Part shown: piece by piece, positions 1 through 6,474 of the stretch
Layout of the letters: every line of letters starts with the position of its first letter
Position numbering within the stretch: the first letter of the stretch is position 1
Source of the DNA: JBAZKK01 sp964456925
GTDB taxonomy: Bacteria > Omnitrophota > Gorgyraeia > Gygaellales > Profunditerraquicolaceae
Assembly: GCA_964456925.1 (NCBI GenBank)
Contig: CAYWCX010000035.1
Span: 1 to 6,990, forward strand
Reading direction: 5' to 3'
DNA length: 6,990 nt
Notes under the pieces: generated by a model
The model's input: the letters and a program-made list of their open reading frames with translations, nothing else
Told to the model about the DNA's origin: nothing
Databases searched by the model: none
Program-made: the position numbers and the translations under genes

Positions 1-571
1 GCATCCAGTTGCCGCCGGGATTTATCCCCACCAGAAAAACATCGCGGCCTATCCCTTTATCCGCCAAAAAAGTCTCGCTGGAATCGCGGTCTTCGTCCTT
101 GATGAAAAACTCCGGGACCCTGTCCTCGACCCGCAGCCCTGCTTTTTCAATGATGTTAAGGTAATAGTCAATACGGTGCATGGTATCGCGAGGCACAGGC
201 ATGATTTTTTTAGTCAGGAGAAATCCGCGTTTTGGAGTGTAATAGCCGATCCGTTCGGGTATGCCCGCCATCCAGCACATCAATGCCCTGCTAAAAGAAC
301 GGTGCAGTAAAAATACGGTATCGAATCTTTTCTTTTTGAGGTAATTGATAAACCTTAGCTTCGCCAGAAATCCGCGGTGGCGGTCCTTCTCGTCAAAGAT
401 GATGATCTCGTCAAGATGGGGATTATTTTTTAGCACCGCATAACAGCGGCTGGGGACGACGCAGGCAAGATAAGCATCGGGAAAGTTACGACGGATGTTA
501 CGGACGACGGCGGTAGAAAAAAGCACGTCGCCTAACCAGTTTACGTTAAAAATAAGGATGCGCTTCTGCAT
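1..571 (-). CDS. GT9 heptosyltransferase, WaaF-like (3' part cut by window edge)
   Basis: This is the first 190 residues of an ADP-heptose:LPS heptosyltransferase-type enzyme (GT9, GT-B fold), which would add a heptose to the LPS inner core in the cytoplasm. It starts MQKRILIFNVNWLGDVLFST. The NWLGDV segment (residues 11-16) is the N-terminal GT9 signature, and D15 aligns with the proposed catalytic base, Asp13, of E. coli WaaC. HRSFSRAL (90-97) followed by AGIPERIGY (102-110) resembles the heptosyltransferase II (WaaF) pattern of NSF..AL then AGIP.R.G. GINPGGNW (182-189) is the usual start of the C-terminal nucleotide-sugar domain. The rest of that domain, including the expected D-S/G-P-H motif, lies outside the window. 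The ATG at 571 fits the family N-terminus. It lies 5 bases after the stop of the deacetylase gene, behind an A-rich leader with no clear Shine-Dalgarno. The family is secure; the actual sugar donor and acceptor are inferred. Confidence 0.88.
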   Translation of the reverse strand, partial: MQKRILIFNVNWLGDVLFSTAVVRNIRRNFPDAYLACVVPSRCYAVLKNNPHLDEIIIFDEKDRHRGFLAKLRFINYLKKKRFDTVFLLHRSFSRALMCWMAGIPERIGYYTPKRGFLLTKKIMPVPRDTMHRIDYYLNIIEKAGLRVEDRVPEFFIKDEDRDSSETFLADKGIGRDVFLVGINPGGNWM

Positions 572-576
572 TTTTT

Positions 577-1380
577 TTATTTCTTGCGGTGCTCTTTAAT
601 AAAAGTATATATACCCGACGTCTGCAGCCAGAAGACCAGCGGGTTATCGGCAGTAGAAGAAATCCGCTGCCTCTTTAAGGCATAGACATCGTAATCGGGA
701 TAATCATTGCCGGGATTAGTGGTTACCGCTACCTGATATCCGGCATCAATCACCAGCTGCCGTATATGAGAAGTAAACAGCCCTGAGGTGTAACTGAAAG
801 AGTTTACCGGCCGGCCCAAGCGCTTCTCCAGGACTTCCTTGGAAAAGAATATCTGCTTCCTCAGCTCTTCTTCGGATTTCAGGTTTACCAATGGCTCGGG
901 GTCCAGGGAATGGCTGCCGAAGGTAATCAAACCGGATTGCTGCATTTCCCCGACATCCTCCCACTTAAGCCTGTCGCCCTGGGAACGCCCTACCTCATTA
1001 ACAATAAGAAAAATAGTGGCGGGAATCTTATATTTTTTTAATATCGGGAAGGCATTGGTATAATTATTTTTATACCCGTCGTCAAAAGTAATGGCTATGG
1101 TCTTGGGAGGAATGGGTTTTTTATCCCGAACCAGGGCTGCCAGGGACTCCAGCGGTATAACATTATAGCGGTGCTCTTTTAAAAAACGTAACTGCTTATC
1201 TAAAATCCGCGGGTCCACTGCCAACCGGTTGCCTGGCGCAGGATTATATTCGATGGAATGGTACATCAGGATAGGAACTACGTATTCATTGCTTAGAAGC
1301 CATTGAAAACTAAAATAGCCCGCGGCACCAAGAACAATCAAAACAACCAGAATACCTTTTGTTAACCTGCGCCAAGACAT
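577..1380 (-). CDS. Membrane-anchored polysaccharide deacetylase (NodB/CE4) homologue with altered active-site motifs
   Basis: A 267-residue protein with a short basic N-terminus (SWRRLTK), one hydrophobic segment at about residues 9-29, and then a NodB-homology domain. The layout predicts an inner-membrane anchor with the domain facing outward. CE4 enzymes remove N-acetyl groups from sugars using a metal held by Asp-His-His. Visible motifs are PILMYHSI (36-43), typical of the PgaB/IcaB-like branch, and TFDDGY (98-103), carrying both motif 1 aspartates (D100, D101). GSHSLDPEPL (155-164) has the first ligand H157, but the second histidine is replaced (P161). Motif 3 reads FSYTSG (195-200) instead of the usual FxYPxG-like form. 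DAGYQVAVTTNPG (212-224) matches the later conserved block. The start overlaps the upstream GT4 gene by 19 bases and has a strong Shine-Dalgarno. The fold is clear; activity is doubtful, and it could be a binding or inactive relative. Confidence 0.85.
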   Translation of the reverse strand: MSWRRLTKGILVVLIVLGAAGYFSFQWLLSNEYVVPILMYHSIEYNPAPGNRLAVDPRILDKQLRFLKEHRYNVIPLESLAALVRDKKPIPPKTIAITFDDGYKNNYTNAFPILKKYKIPATIFLIVNEVGRSQGDRLKWEDVGEMQQSGLITFGSHSLDPEPLVNLKSEEELRKQIFFSKEVLEKRLGRPVNSFSYTSGLFTSHIRQLVIDAGYQVAVTTNPGNDYPDYDVYALKRQRISSTADNPLVFWLQTSGIYTFIKEHRKK

Positions 1381-2441
1381 ACCTTATAAACCTCCTCCGT
1401 TATCCCAATCATATTTTCAACTGAAAAATTATTGCGGATAAACTCGCGGGCATTATTGCCCAGGTATTCCCTTTTATTTCTATCATTCAATAATTCTGAA
1501 ATCGCGCCCCTTAACTGACGGACATCCTGCGCCGCAACTAAAACTCCGTTCTGCCCGTGCCGGATAAGATTTTTTATTCCGCCGACATCCGAGCCGATTA
1601 CCGCAAGCCCCGCTGCCATTGCCTCCATCAGGCTCAGTCCCAACCCTTCTTTGAGCGAAGGCAATACAAATACATCCATAATAGATAATGCCTCGCGGGT
1701 ATCCTTTAAAGAAGGCATAAAGGATACGCTTCCGGTCATACCCAGACTTTCAACCAGCCGGACTAACTCTTCCTTCATCCTGCCGTCGCCTACGATTAAC
1801 AATCTGGCTGACGGGATTTCAATCAGAACCTCCTGCATTGCGCGGATAAGATAACTGTGGCCCTTGACGTCGGAAAGCCGGCCGATAATACCGACTACCA
1901 ATCCGCCGTTTACCCCCGGCTCTTTTTTTGCCTTTATCTGAAACCTTTCTATGTCGATACCGTTATGGACCACGCTGATATCCCCGGGGTTAACCCCGAA
2001 ATCCCCAACCAGATGGTCACGCACTGACTCGCTAATGGCAATCACCTTTTTGCCCCAGCAGGGAAAAAGCAGGCGCGAAAACCTTTTTTTAAAAAATCCG
2101 TGGCAGGTAGAGACATGGGGTTTAGCGCTAAAACGCCCTAATAAACACCCCAGCACCTGCGTAACCCGGGTATTAGAATGGATGATATCAATGTTATTCT
2201 CTTTGACAAAGGGGAGCAATTTAAAAAGACTGAACAGCACCTTGGGGCTGGCTTCGGATTTAGTGCTTAACGGCACCCTGATACAGGTTATCCCGCCTGC
2301 TATAAAATCTTTTTCCATTTCTCCGCCGCGGGAAGCGAGATAAACCCGGTGGCCTTTTGATTTCATGCCTTTCCCAAGACTAAAGAGGTAACTGGTGATT
2401 CCTCCGATATTAATATGATTGGCAAGGTAAAGGATATTCAT
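1362..2441 (-). CDS. Glycosyltransferase family 4 (GT-B) protein
   Basis: A 359-residue, full-length GT4 enzyme that transfers a sugar from a nucleotide-sugar, with retention of configuration, to an LPS or other envelope glycan acceptor in the cytoplasm. The N-terminal acceptor domain starts MNILYLANHINIGGITSYLF, with the Gly-Gly loop at 13-14. TCHGFFKK is at 112-119. The donor domain opens with VGIIGRLSDVKGH (183-195), followed by LLIVGDG (214-220). The family E-x7-E motif is E265 to E273, within EGLGLSLMEAMAAG. No signal peptide or membrane helix is seen. The ATG lies in an ATGA overlap with the stop of the upstream GT4-GT9 gene. The protein is a paralogue of that gene's N-terminal half: both start MNIL and share TCHG, a following KK, DF-V and GIIGRL. 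Sugar and acceptor cannot be read from sequence; the neighbours point to LPS core. Confidence 0.92.
   Translation of the reverse strand: MNILYLANHINIGGITSYLFSLGKGMKSKGHRVYLASRGGEMEKDFIAGGITCIRVPLSTKSEASPKVLFSLFKLLPFVKENNIDIIHSNTRVTQVLGCLLGRFSAKPHVSTCHGFFKKRFSRLLFPCWGKKVIAISESVRDHLVGDFGVNPGDISVVHNGIDIERFQIKAKKEPGVNGGLVVGIIGRLSDVKGHSYLIRAMQEVLIEIPSARLLIVGDGRMKEELVRLVESLGMTGSVSFMPSLKDTREALSIMDVFVLPSLKEGLGLSLMEAMAAGLAVIGSDVGGIKNLIRHGQNGVLVAAQDVRQLRGAISELLNDRNKREYLGNNAREFIRNNFSVENMIGITEEVYKVCLGAG
1391..1398 (-). promoter_or_regulatory. Strong Shine-Dalgarno for the deacetylase gene
   Basis: Read on the minus strand this is GGAGGAGG, 10 bases before the ATG at 1380 and inside the 3' end of the upstream GT4 gene. 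It is the clearest ribosome binding site in the window and supports the chosen start. It also suggests that the deacetylase is translated independently of the gene it overlaps. Confidence 0.75.
2438..2441 (-). other. ATGA stop/start overlap between two glycosyltransferase genes
   Basis: On the minus strand the bases ATGA carry both the ATG of the stand-alone GT4 gene and the TGA of the GT4-GT9 fusion gene. Only a weak GAGAA-type purine stretch lies upstream, so termination-reinitiation coupling is the likely way the downstream gene is translated. This would keep the two products at related levels. Confidence 0.8.
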
Positions 2442-4528
2442 TTTAAAAGTTTCTCGATGGCAGCCAATACCTCCTGCGGTTCAATCAGGCTCATGCACCG
2501 GCGCTTGCGGCATCTGGATTTATAACAGGGGCTGCAGGACAGTGTTTTCTTAAGCACGATGAATTTTCCCGCGGGCGGCAGGTGCCGTAAGGGGTCGGTC
2601 GGCCCGAAGAGCGCGATAAAAGGCGTGCCGGCTGCGGCGGCAATATGCAACGGCGCGGAATCCGAAGAAACATACACCGCGCATTTTTTAATTAAACACG
2701 CCAGCTGGTTAATGCTGGTTTTGCCGCAGGCATTGATGGGCTTGGCATCGCGCGCCAGGCTAAGGAGAGTCTTGGCCTGCAAAACATCCCTTCCCGTGCC
2801 CGTGATTACCACCCGTATATCCCTGTTTTTTAATTCTTCGCAGATCTTCGCAATATAAGCCAACGGCCAATCCTTGGTAAGCCAGCGCTGGCTGGCGCTG
2901 ATATTTATCCCTACTAACCCCTGGTGCTGGCTTAGCCATTCTGATTTTAAGAATTCCTCCACATACGCATAATCCTTATCCGAAGGCCATAATTCAAGGC
3001 GCGCATCTTTCAATTCAATACCCAGCATTTTTAAAACCTGAAACTGGTGTGTTATCGGATCGATAGCGGGCTTGCTGTCCCTGATGCGGAAGTTTAAAAG
3101 AAACCCCAGTTTTTTATTGTCGTAGCCGTAGCGCCTGGGGCTAAGGCTTAAGCCCGCGAGGAGATGGCTGTTGCGGTTATTCTGCAGGTCCACTACCAGG
3201 TCAAAGTTTTTCTTTCGTAAAACCCTGCCTAATCTCCATATGCCTTTTAATCCCCGGTTGAGGTTTTTAAAATCGCACACCAGGAGTTCGTCAAGGTAGG
3301 GGCAGCGCATCAGGACGTCCTTACAGGCCTGCGACACCAGGCAAGTGATTTTATAGCGGCTGCCGAATTTCTCCCGCATCGCGCGGAGCGCGGGCACGGC
3401 GAGGATTACGTCTCCGAGCGAACTGAACTTCATAACCAGGGCATTAAAATTATCCAGGGCATCCTGGTAGACTGTGAGGGTATTCTTTACCATAAGTTCC
3501 ACATTGTATTTTTCTTTTACCTTGCGGTAGGCGGCTTCGGCAAGAGAGGCGGCTAACTTGGGGTCATTATAAATCTTTAGGATTGCCTCGGCCATACCCT
3601 CCTCTTCGGCGGGCGCCACCAGCAGTCCGGTTTTGCCGTCATCAATAATATCTACGACCCCTCCGACCTTAGTCGCTACTACCGGCACCCCGGCTGCCTG
3701 CGCTTCCACAATCACCCGGCCAAATGCCTCGTGGGTGGTGGTAGCCAGAACCAAGAGGTCCAGTTGCGCCATTACCGCCGGGATATCCCTCTGGGTGCCC
3801 AGGAATTCGGTAAAGTGCCACAGCCCGAGCCGGCGCACCAAAACCTGCACCTGTTCCTTATAGGCGTCTTTGGAAGGCGGAGCGTCGCCTACAATCCAGA
3901 TGCGCAAACGCGGGACCTGCCGGGCGACCCGGCTCATCGCCTTGATAAAAAAGAGGTGGCCCTTGATGGGGGTAAGCCGGCCGATAATACCCACATTAAA
4001 AACCTCTCCCCTCTTGGCGTCAGGGCTTGAATACTGGAATTTTACGGGGTCAACGCTGCGCGGGATTAACCTGACCCTTTCGTGGGGAACGCTGAAATCG
4101 TCAATCATATGCCTGCCGATGACATTGCTTAAGACAATCACCCTCTTCGCCCAGCCCATCACGTAACTAAAGGGGTGTTTCTTATAATAACCATGGCAGG
4201 TAGTAACAAAAACTGCGCCGGTGCGGCGGCAGGCAAAATAGGCAATCCAGGCCGGCACCCGCGAACGGGCGTGCACGATCTCAATCTTCTCTTTCCGGAT
4301 AATCTCCGCTACCCGCGGGACCATCCTAGCCATCGTGAAAAATGATTTCTTCTCTACCTGCAGGGTGTAATGTATCGCTCCCGCTGCTTCGATCTCCTTA
4401 ACCAGCACCCCCCCGCAGGAAACCACTACTGCCTTGTGGCCGAGCCCTACCAGCGCCCGCGCTAAATCCAGGGTGCCGGTCTCGACCCCCCCGACATTAA
4501 GTTCCGGTAATATCTGCAAGATATTCAT
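2438..4528 (-). CDS. Bifunctional fusion: GT4 glycosyltransferase + GT9 heptosyltransferase
   Basis: A 696-residue protein in one uninterrupted frame, about twice the length of either family. Residues 1 to about 355 form a complete GT4 enzyme: Gly-Gly loop in NVGGVE (11-16), TCHGYYKK (110-117), VGIIGRLTPIKGH (179-191), and E-x7-E at E267/E275 in EAFGRVIVEAQAAG. Residues from about 362 form a complete GT9 domain. It opens NALVMKFSSLGDVILAVPAL, where D373 matches the proposed catalytic Asp of WaaC. It continues with NISASQRW (542-549), SDSAPLHIA (622-630) and FGPTDP (641-646). A Cys cluster (C665, C668, C673, C678) sits near the end, as in many GT9 proteins. The two enzymes probably add consecutive sugars, one of them a heptose-like sugar, to the LPS core. 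The ATG follows the upstream TAA by 2 bases, with GGAG 14 bases before it. Domain calls are firm; the donor sugars are inferred. Confidence 0.93.
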   Translation of the reverse strand: MNILQILPELNVGGVETGTLDLARALVGLGHKAVVVSCGGVLVKEIEAAGAIHYTLQVEKKSFFTMARMVPRVAEIIRKEKIEIVHARSRVPAWIAYFACRRTGAVFVTTCHGYYKKHPFSYVMGWAKRVIVLSNVIGRHMIDDFSVPHERVRLIPRSVDPVKFQYSSPDAKRGEVFNVGIIGRLTPIKGHLFFIKAMSRVARQVPRLRIWIVGDAPPSKDAYKEQVQVLVRRLGLWHFTEFLGTQRDIPAVMAQLDLLVLATTTHEAFGRVIVEAQAAGVPVVATKVGGVVDIIDDGKTGLLVAPAEEEGMAEAILKIYNDPKLAASLAEAAYRKVKEKYNVELMVKNTLTVYQDALDNFNALVMKFSSLGDVILAVPALRAMREKFGSRYKITCLVSQACKDVLMRCPYLDELLVCDFKNLNRGLKGIWRLGRVLRKKNFDLVVDLQNNRNSHLLAGLSLSPRRYGYDNKKLGFLLNFRIRDSKPAIDPITHQFQVLKMLGIELKDARLELWPSDKDYAYVEEFLKSEWLSQHQGLVGINISASQRWLTKDWPLAYIAKICEELKNRDIRVVITGTGRDVLQAKTLLSLARDAKPINACGKTSINQLACLIKKCAVYVSSDSAPLHIAAAAGTPFIALFGPTDPLRHLPPAGKFIVLKKTLSCSPCYKSRCRKRRCMSLIEPQEVLAAIEKLLK

Positions 4529-4530
4529 CT

Positions 4531-6474
4531 TTAGAAAATTTTCTCCAACGCCTCTCTTACGAGGAAGTTATCGTTCAGCGACTTAAGCTGCGGCTTCTTC
4601 ATCCAGACATCCTCGATAACGCCGGCAAGCGAAGGAACCGGGGTGAGGTAAATGTAATTCCTGCGGGAAAAATAATCCAGGAACCTCCGGTGTTTAATGC
4701 CGAGGCCGGGCGACTCAAAGACGATGACATATTTTTTGCTGCCGGCTGCCTCGGAAACCATTGAGATACTTTCCGGGGAAATCACCAGCATCTGGCTTAA
4801 GGCGAGAATCCCTCCCACTGCAAACTCCGGGTTGCTTTCTCCGGCAATCACCAAAAATTTACAGGCAGGATAGCCCCGGAATTCATTTTTGACTGATGCC
4901 TCGGCTTCGACAGAGGTGCGCCGCGAAGTGCTCACCAGTATATCGGCATCTAATTTTGCGGCTGCCTCTTTAATCTGGCGGATGGCCTGCGTCAAAGCAG
5001 GCCCGCCAAGGCGAAACCCCTTACTATCCCCGCCGAGCAAAACGCCGATGCAGGATTTCCCAAGCCCCCCTCCTAAATAATTTATTAATTTCTCCCCCTC
5101 CTGCTTCAGGTAAGTTTCGTTGACGAGGTTCAGGGCACCTTCGGTTATCACCGTATTATTTGCGCCGGGGCAGCGGTCGTGCCGCGGGACAACTACCAGG
5201 TCAAATTTTCTGGCGCTGATTAAAGAAGGCCGCATTATTACTACCGACTTTGCCAGGTCCTGGCGGCTGATAAGGTAATTGACCGCAGCCAGCGATGAGC
5301 CGCAGGATATCACCACATCGGGCTGTTGCGACATCAGGGCCTGATGGGTTTCGGCGGAAAGCGCGTACCTTAAGCAGCGCAGGCAGTGCTGGCAATTATA
5401 TTTACCCGCGAAGTTGCTGCCGATTTTAAAGAAAAAGGCGCGCCTGGGATTTTTAAATCTTATCTCCTGGACCGCGAGATTGACCCGCATCCCTTTTTGC
5501 GCCAGGTAATCCCGCAGAATTCCGGCAACGGCCTGGGATTGCCTCAGGTGCCCGGTCTTGCCGTCGTTTAAGATAAGGATATTTCTGCTTGAACTGTACT
5601 TCCACACCTTATACGACCAGAGATAATCCTTGGGGTAACGGCGCAGGTGGGCTTCAAAGATTCTGATTAAGCGCTGGAGGTTCTCGCGGATATCTCTATC
5701 GGTATCGCCGCTTTTGGTAACTTTAAATACGGGGCCAACGAAAAACTTCAGGTGCGGCCCTCTGACGCGGGTATTAAAAACGGGTATAATGGGGATATCA
5801 TATTTGAGCGCCAGTTTTACGGCGCCGGTGGCAAAAGAGGCGTCCTTGCCGAAGAAGTCTAACAACACCCCATCCTTGCCGCCCTGGTCTAAACTCATCC
5901 CCACTGCCTCGTTATGCTCCAAGGCCAGGATGAGCTGGCGCAGTTCGCTTTCTTTTTTTATAATCTGCGCGCCCTTCTGGGTGCGGTAAAAATTAAGCAG
6001 TTGCTCCAGACGGGGGTATCTTTGGTTGCGCACAAAGATGTTATAGGTAAAACCCAACCTTAAACAAATAGCGGAAGAAATCTCCCAACTGCCTTCATGT
6101 ACCCCCAGAAGTATCCGGCCCTTCCCCAGCGTAATGGAATCCCTGATATAATCCAGGCCTTCAATCTCGACATATTTATCAACGTAAGCGCGGTCAATGC
6201 GCGGGATGAGAAATATTTCTATGAGGTTTTGCGCATAGGCCTGATAAAAATCGCGGGTGATGTTAAGAAGGCGCGAAGCAGAAAGAGCATTACCGAAAGC
6301 CTTTTTTAGATTGGCGTAGACAATGGCGCGGTGGCGGCTGTCCAGGCAATAGAATAAATCCCCCAGCCTCCGAGCCAGGAAAAAACTCAAACCCAAAGGC
6401 AAGGCGCGCACTAAGGGCCCGATGACCCTAACTGCGATACAGCCCCAGTAATCTATCAAGGAATCTTTCTTCAT
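4531..6474 (-). CDS. Bifunctional fusion: LpxL-like lipid A acyltransferase + ELM1/DUF1022 putative glycosyltransferase
   Basis: A 647-residue single frame. Residues 1-293 are an LpxL/LpxM (HtrB/MsbB) acyltransferase, which adds a secondary acyl chain to lipid A at the inner face of the inner membrane. It has a hydrophobic N-terminus (about 11-44), the H-x4-E catalytic motif H126/E131 in HEGSWE, LDQGG (195-199), FFGKDASFATGA (207-218) and PIIPVF (228-233). From 297 to 647 it matches the ELM1 family (mitochondrial fission ELM1 / GtrOC1-type putative glycosyltransferases). Evidence there is LNDGKTGHLRQSQ (302-314), VVVPRHD (427-433), EGALNLV (445-451), LLGGDSKGF (479-487), STSRRT (515-520) and SPESISMVSEA (566-576). 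Almost no linker separates the halves. An unusual CxxCxxC lies at 361-367. The gene overlaps lpxK by 47 bases. An in-frame TAA five codons upstream excludes a longer start; no clear Shine-Dalgarno is seen. The acyltransferase role is well supported; the ELM1 substrate is unknown. Confidence 0.92.
   Translation of the reverse strand: MKKDSLIDYWGCIAVRVIGPLVRALPLGLSFFLARRLGDLFYCLDSRHRAIVYANLKKAFGNALSASRLLNITRDFYQAYAQNLIEIFLIPRIDRAYVDKYVEIEGLDYIRDSITLGKGRILLGVHEGSWEISSAICLRLGFTYNIFVRNQRYPRLEQLLNFYRTQKGAQIIKKESELRQLILALEHNEAVGMSLDQGGKDGVLLDFFGKDASFATGAVKLALKYDIPIIPVFNTRVRGPHLKFFVGPVFKVTKSGDTDRDIRENLQRLIRIFEAHLRRYPKDYLWSYKVWKYSSSRNILILNDGKTGHLRQSQAVAGILRDYLAQKGMRVNLAVQEIRFKNPRRAFFFKIGSNFAGKYNCQHCLRCLRYALSAETHQALMSQQPDVVISCGSSLAAVNYLISRQDLAKSVVIMRPSLISARKFDLVVVPRHDRCPGANNTVITEGALNLVNETYLKQEGEKLINYLGGGLGKSCIGVLLGGDSKGFRLGGPALTQAIRQIKEAAAKLDADILVSTSRRTSVEAEASVKNEFRGYPACKFLVIAGESNPEFAVGGILALSQMLVISPESISMVSEAAGSKKYVIVFESPGLGIKHRRFLDYFSRRNYIYLTPVPSLAGVIEDVWMKKPQLKSLNDNFLVREALEKIF

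Noticed and set aside
1951..2343. 130-codon open frame on the plus strand
   Set aside because: It lies wholly antisense to the GT4 gene, has no recognisable motif, and its composition mirrors the opposite frame. It looks like a shadow.
3431..3433. Internal ATG (Met366) as an independent start for the GT9 domain
   Set aside because: No Shine-Dalgarno precedes it, and the family's first beta strand (NALV) starts just before the Met, so a start there would truncate the fold.
3731..4166. Overlapping plus-strand open frames of 98-99 codons
   Set aside because: They are antisense to the strongly conserved GT4 half of the fusion, show no domain, and have low-complexity Pro/Arg/Thr-rich translations typical of shadows.
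4533..4544. Perfect 12-base palindrome AGAAAATTTTCT at the end of the LpxL-ELM1 gene
   Set aside because: Short and AT-rich with no loop or following T-run on the coding strand. It lies within coding sequence 4 bases before the next start, so it is neither a convincing terminator nor an operator.
5201..5395. Minus-strand open frame in an alternate frame inside the ELM1 half
   Set aside because: Same strand but a different frame from a well-supported protein; no motif and no ribosome binding site.
2438..6474. Fusions explained as sequencing or assembly artefacts
   Set aside because: Both halves of both proteins keep full motif sets in one uninterrupted frame. A chance indel would more often break a frame than join two complete domains, and it would have to happen twice. 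Raw reads could still settle this.
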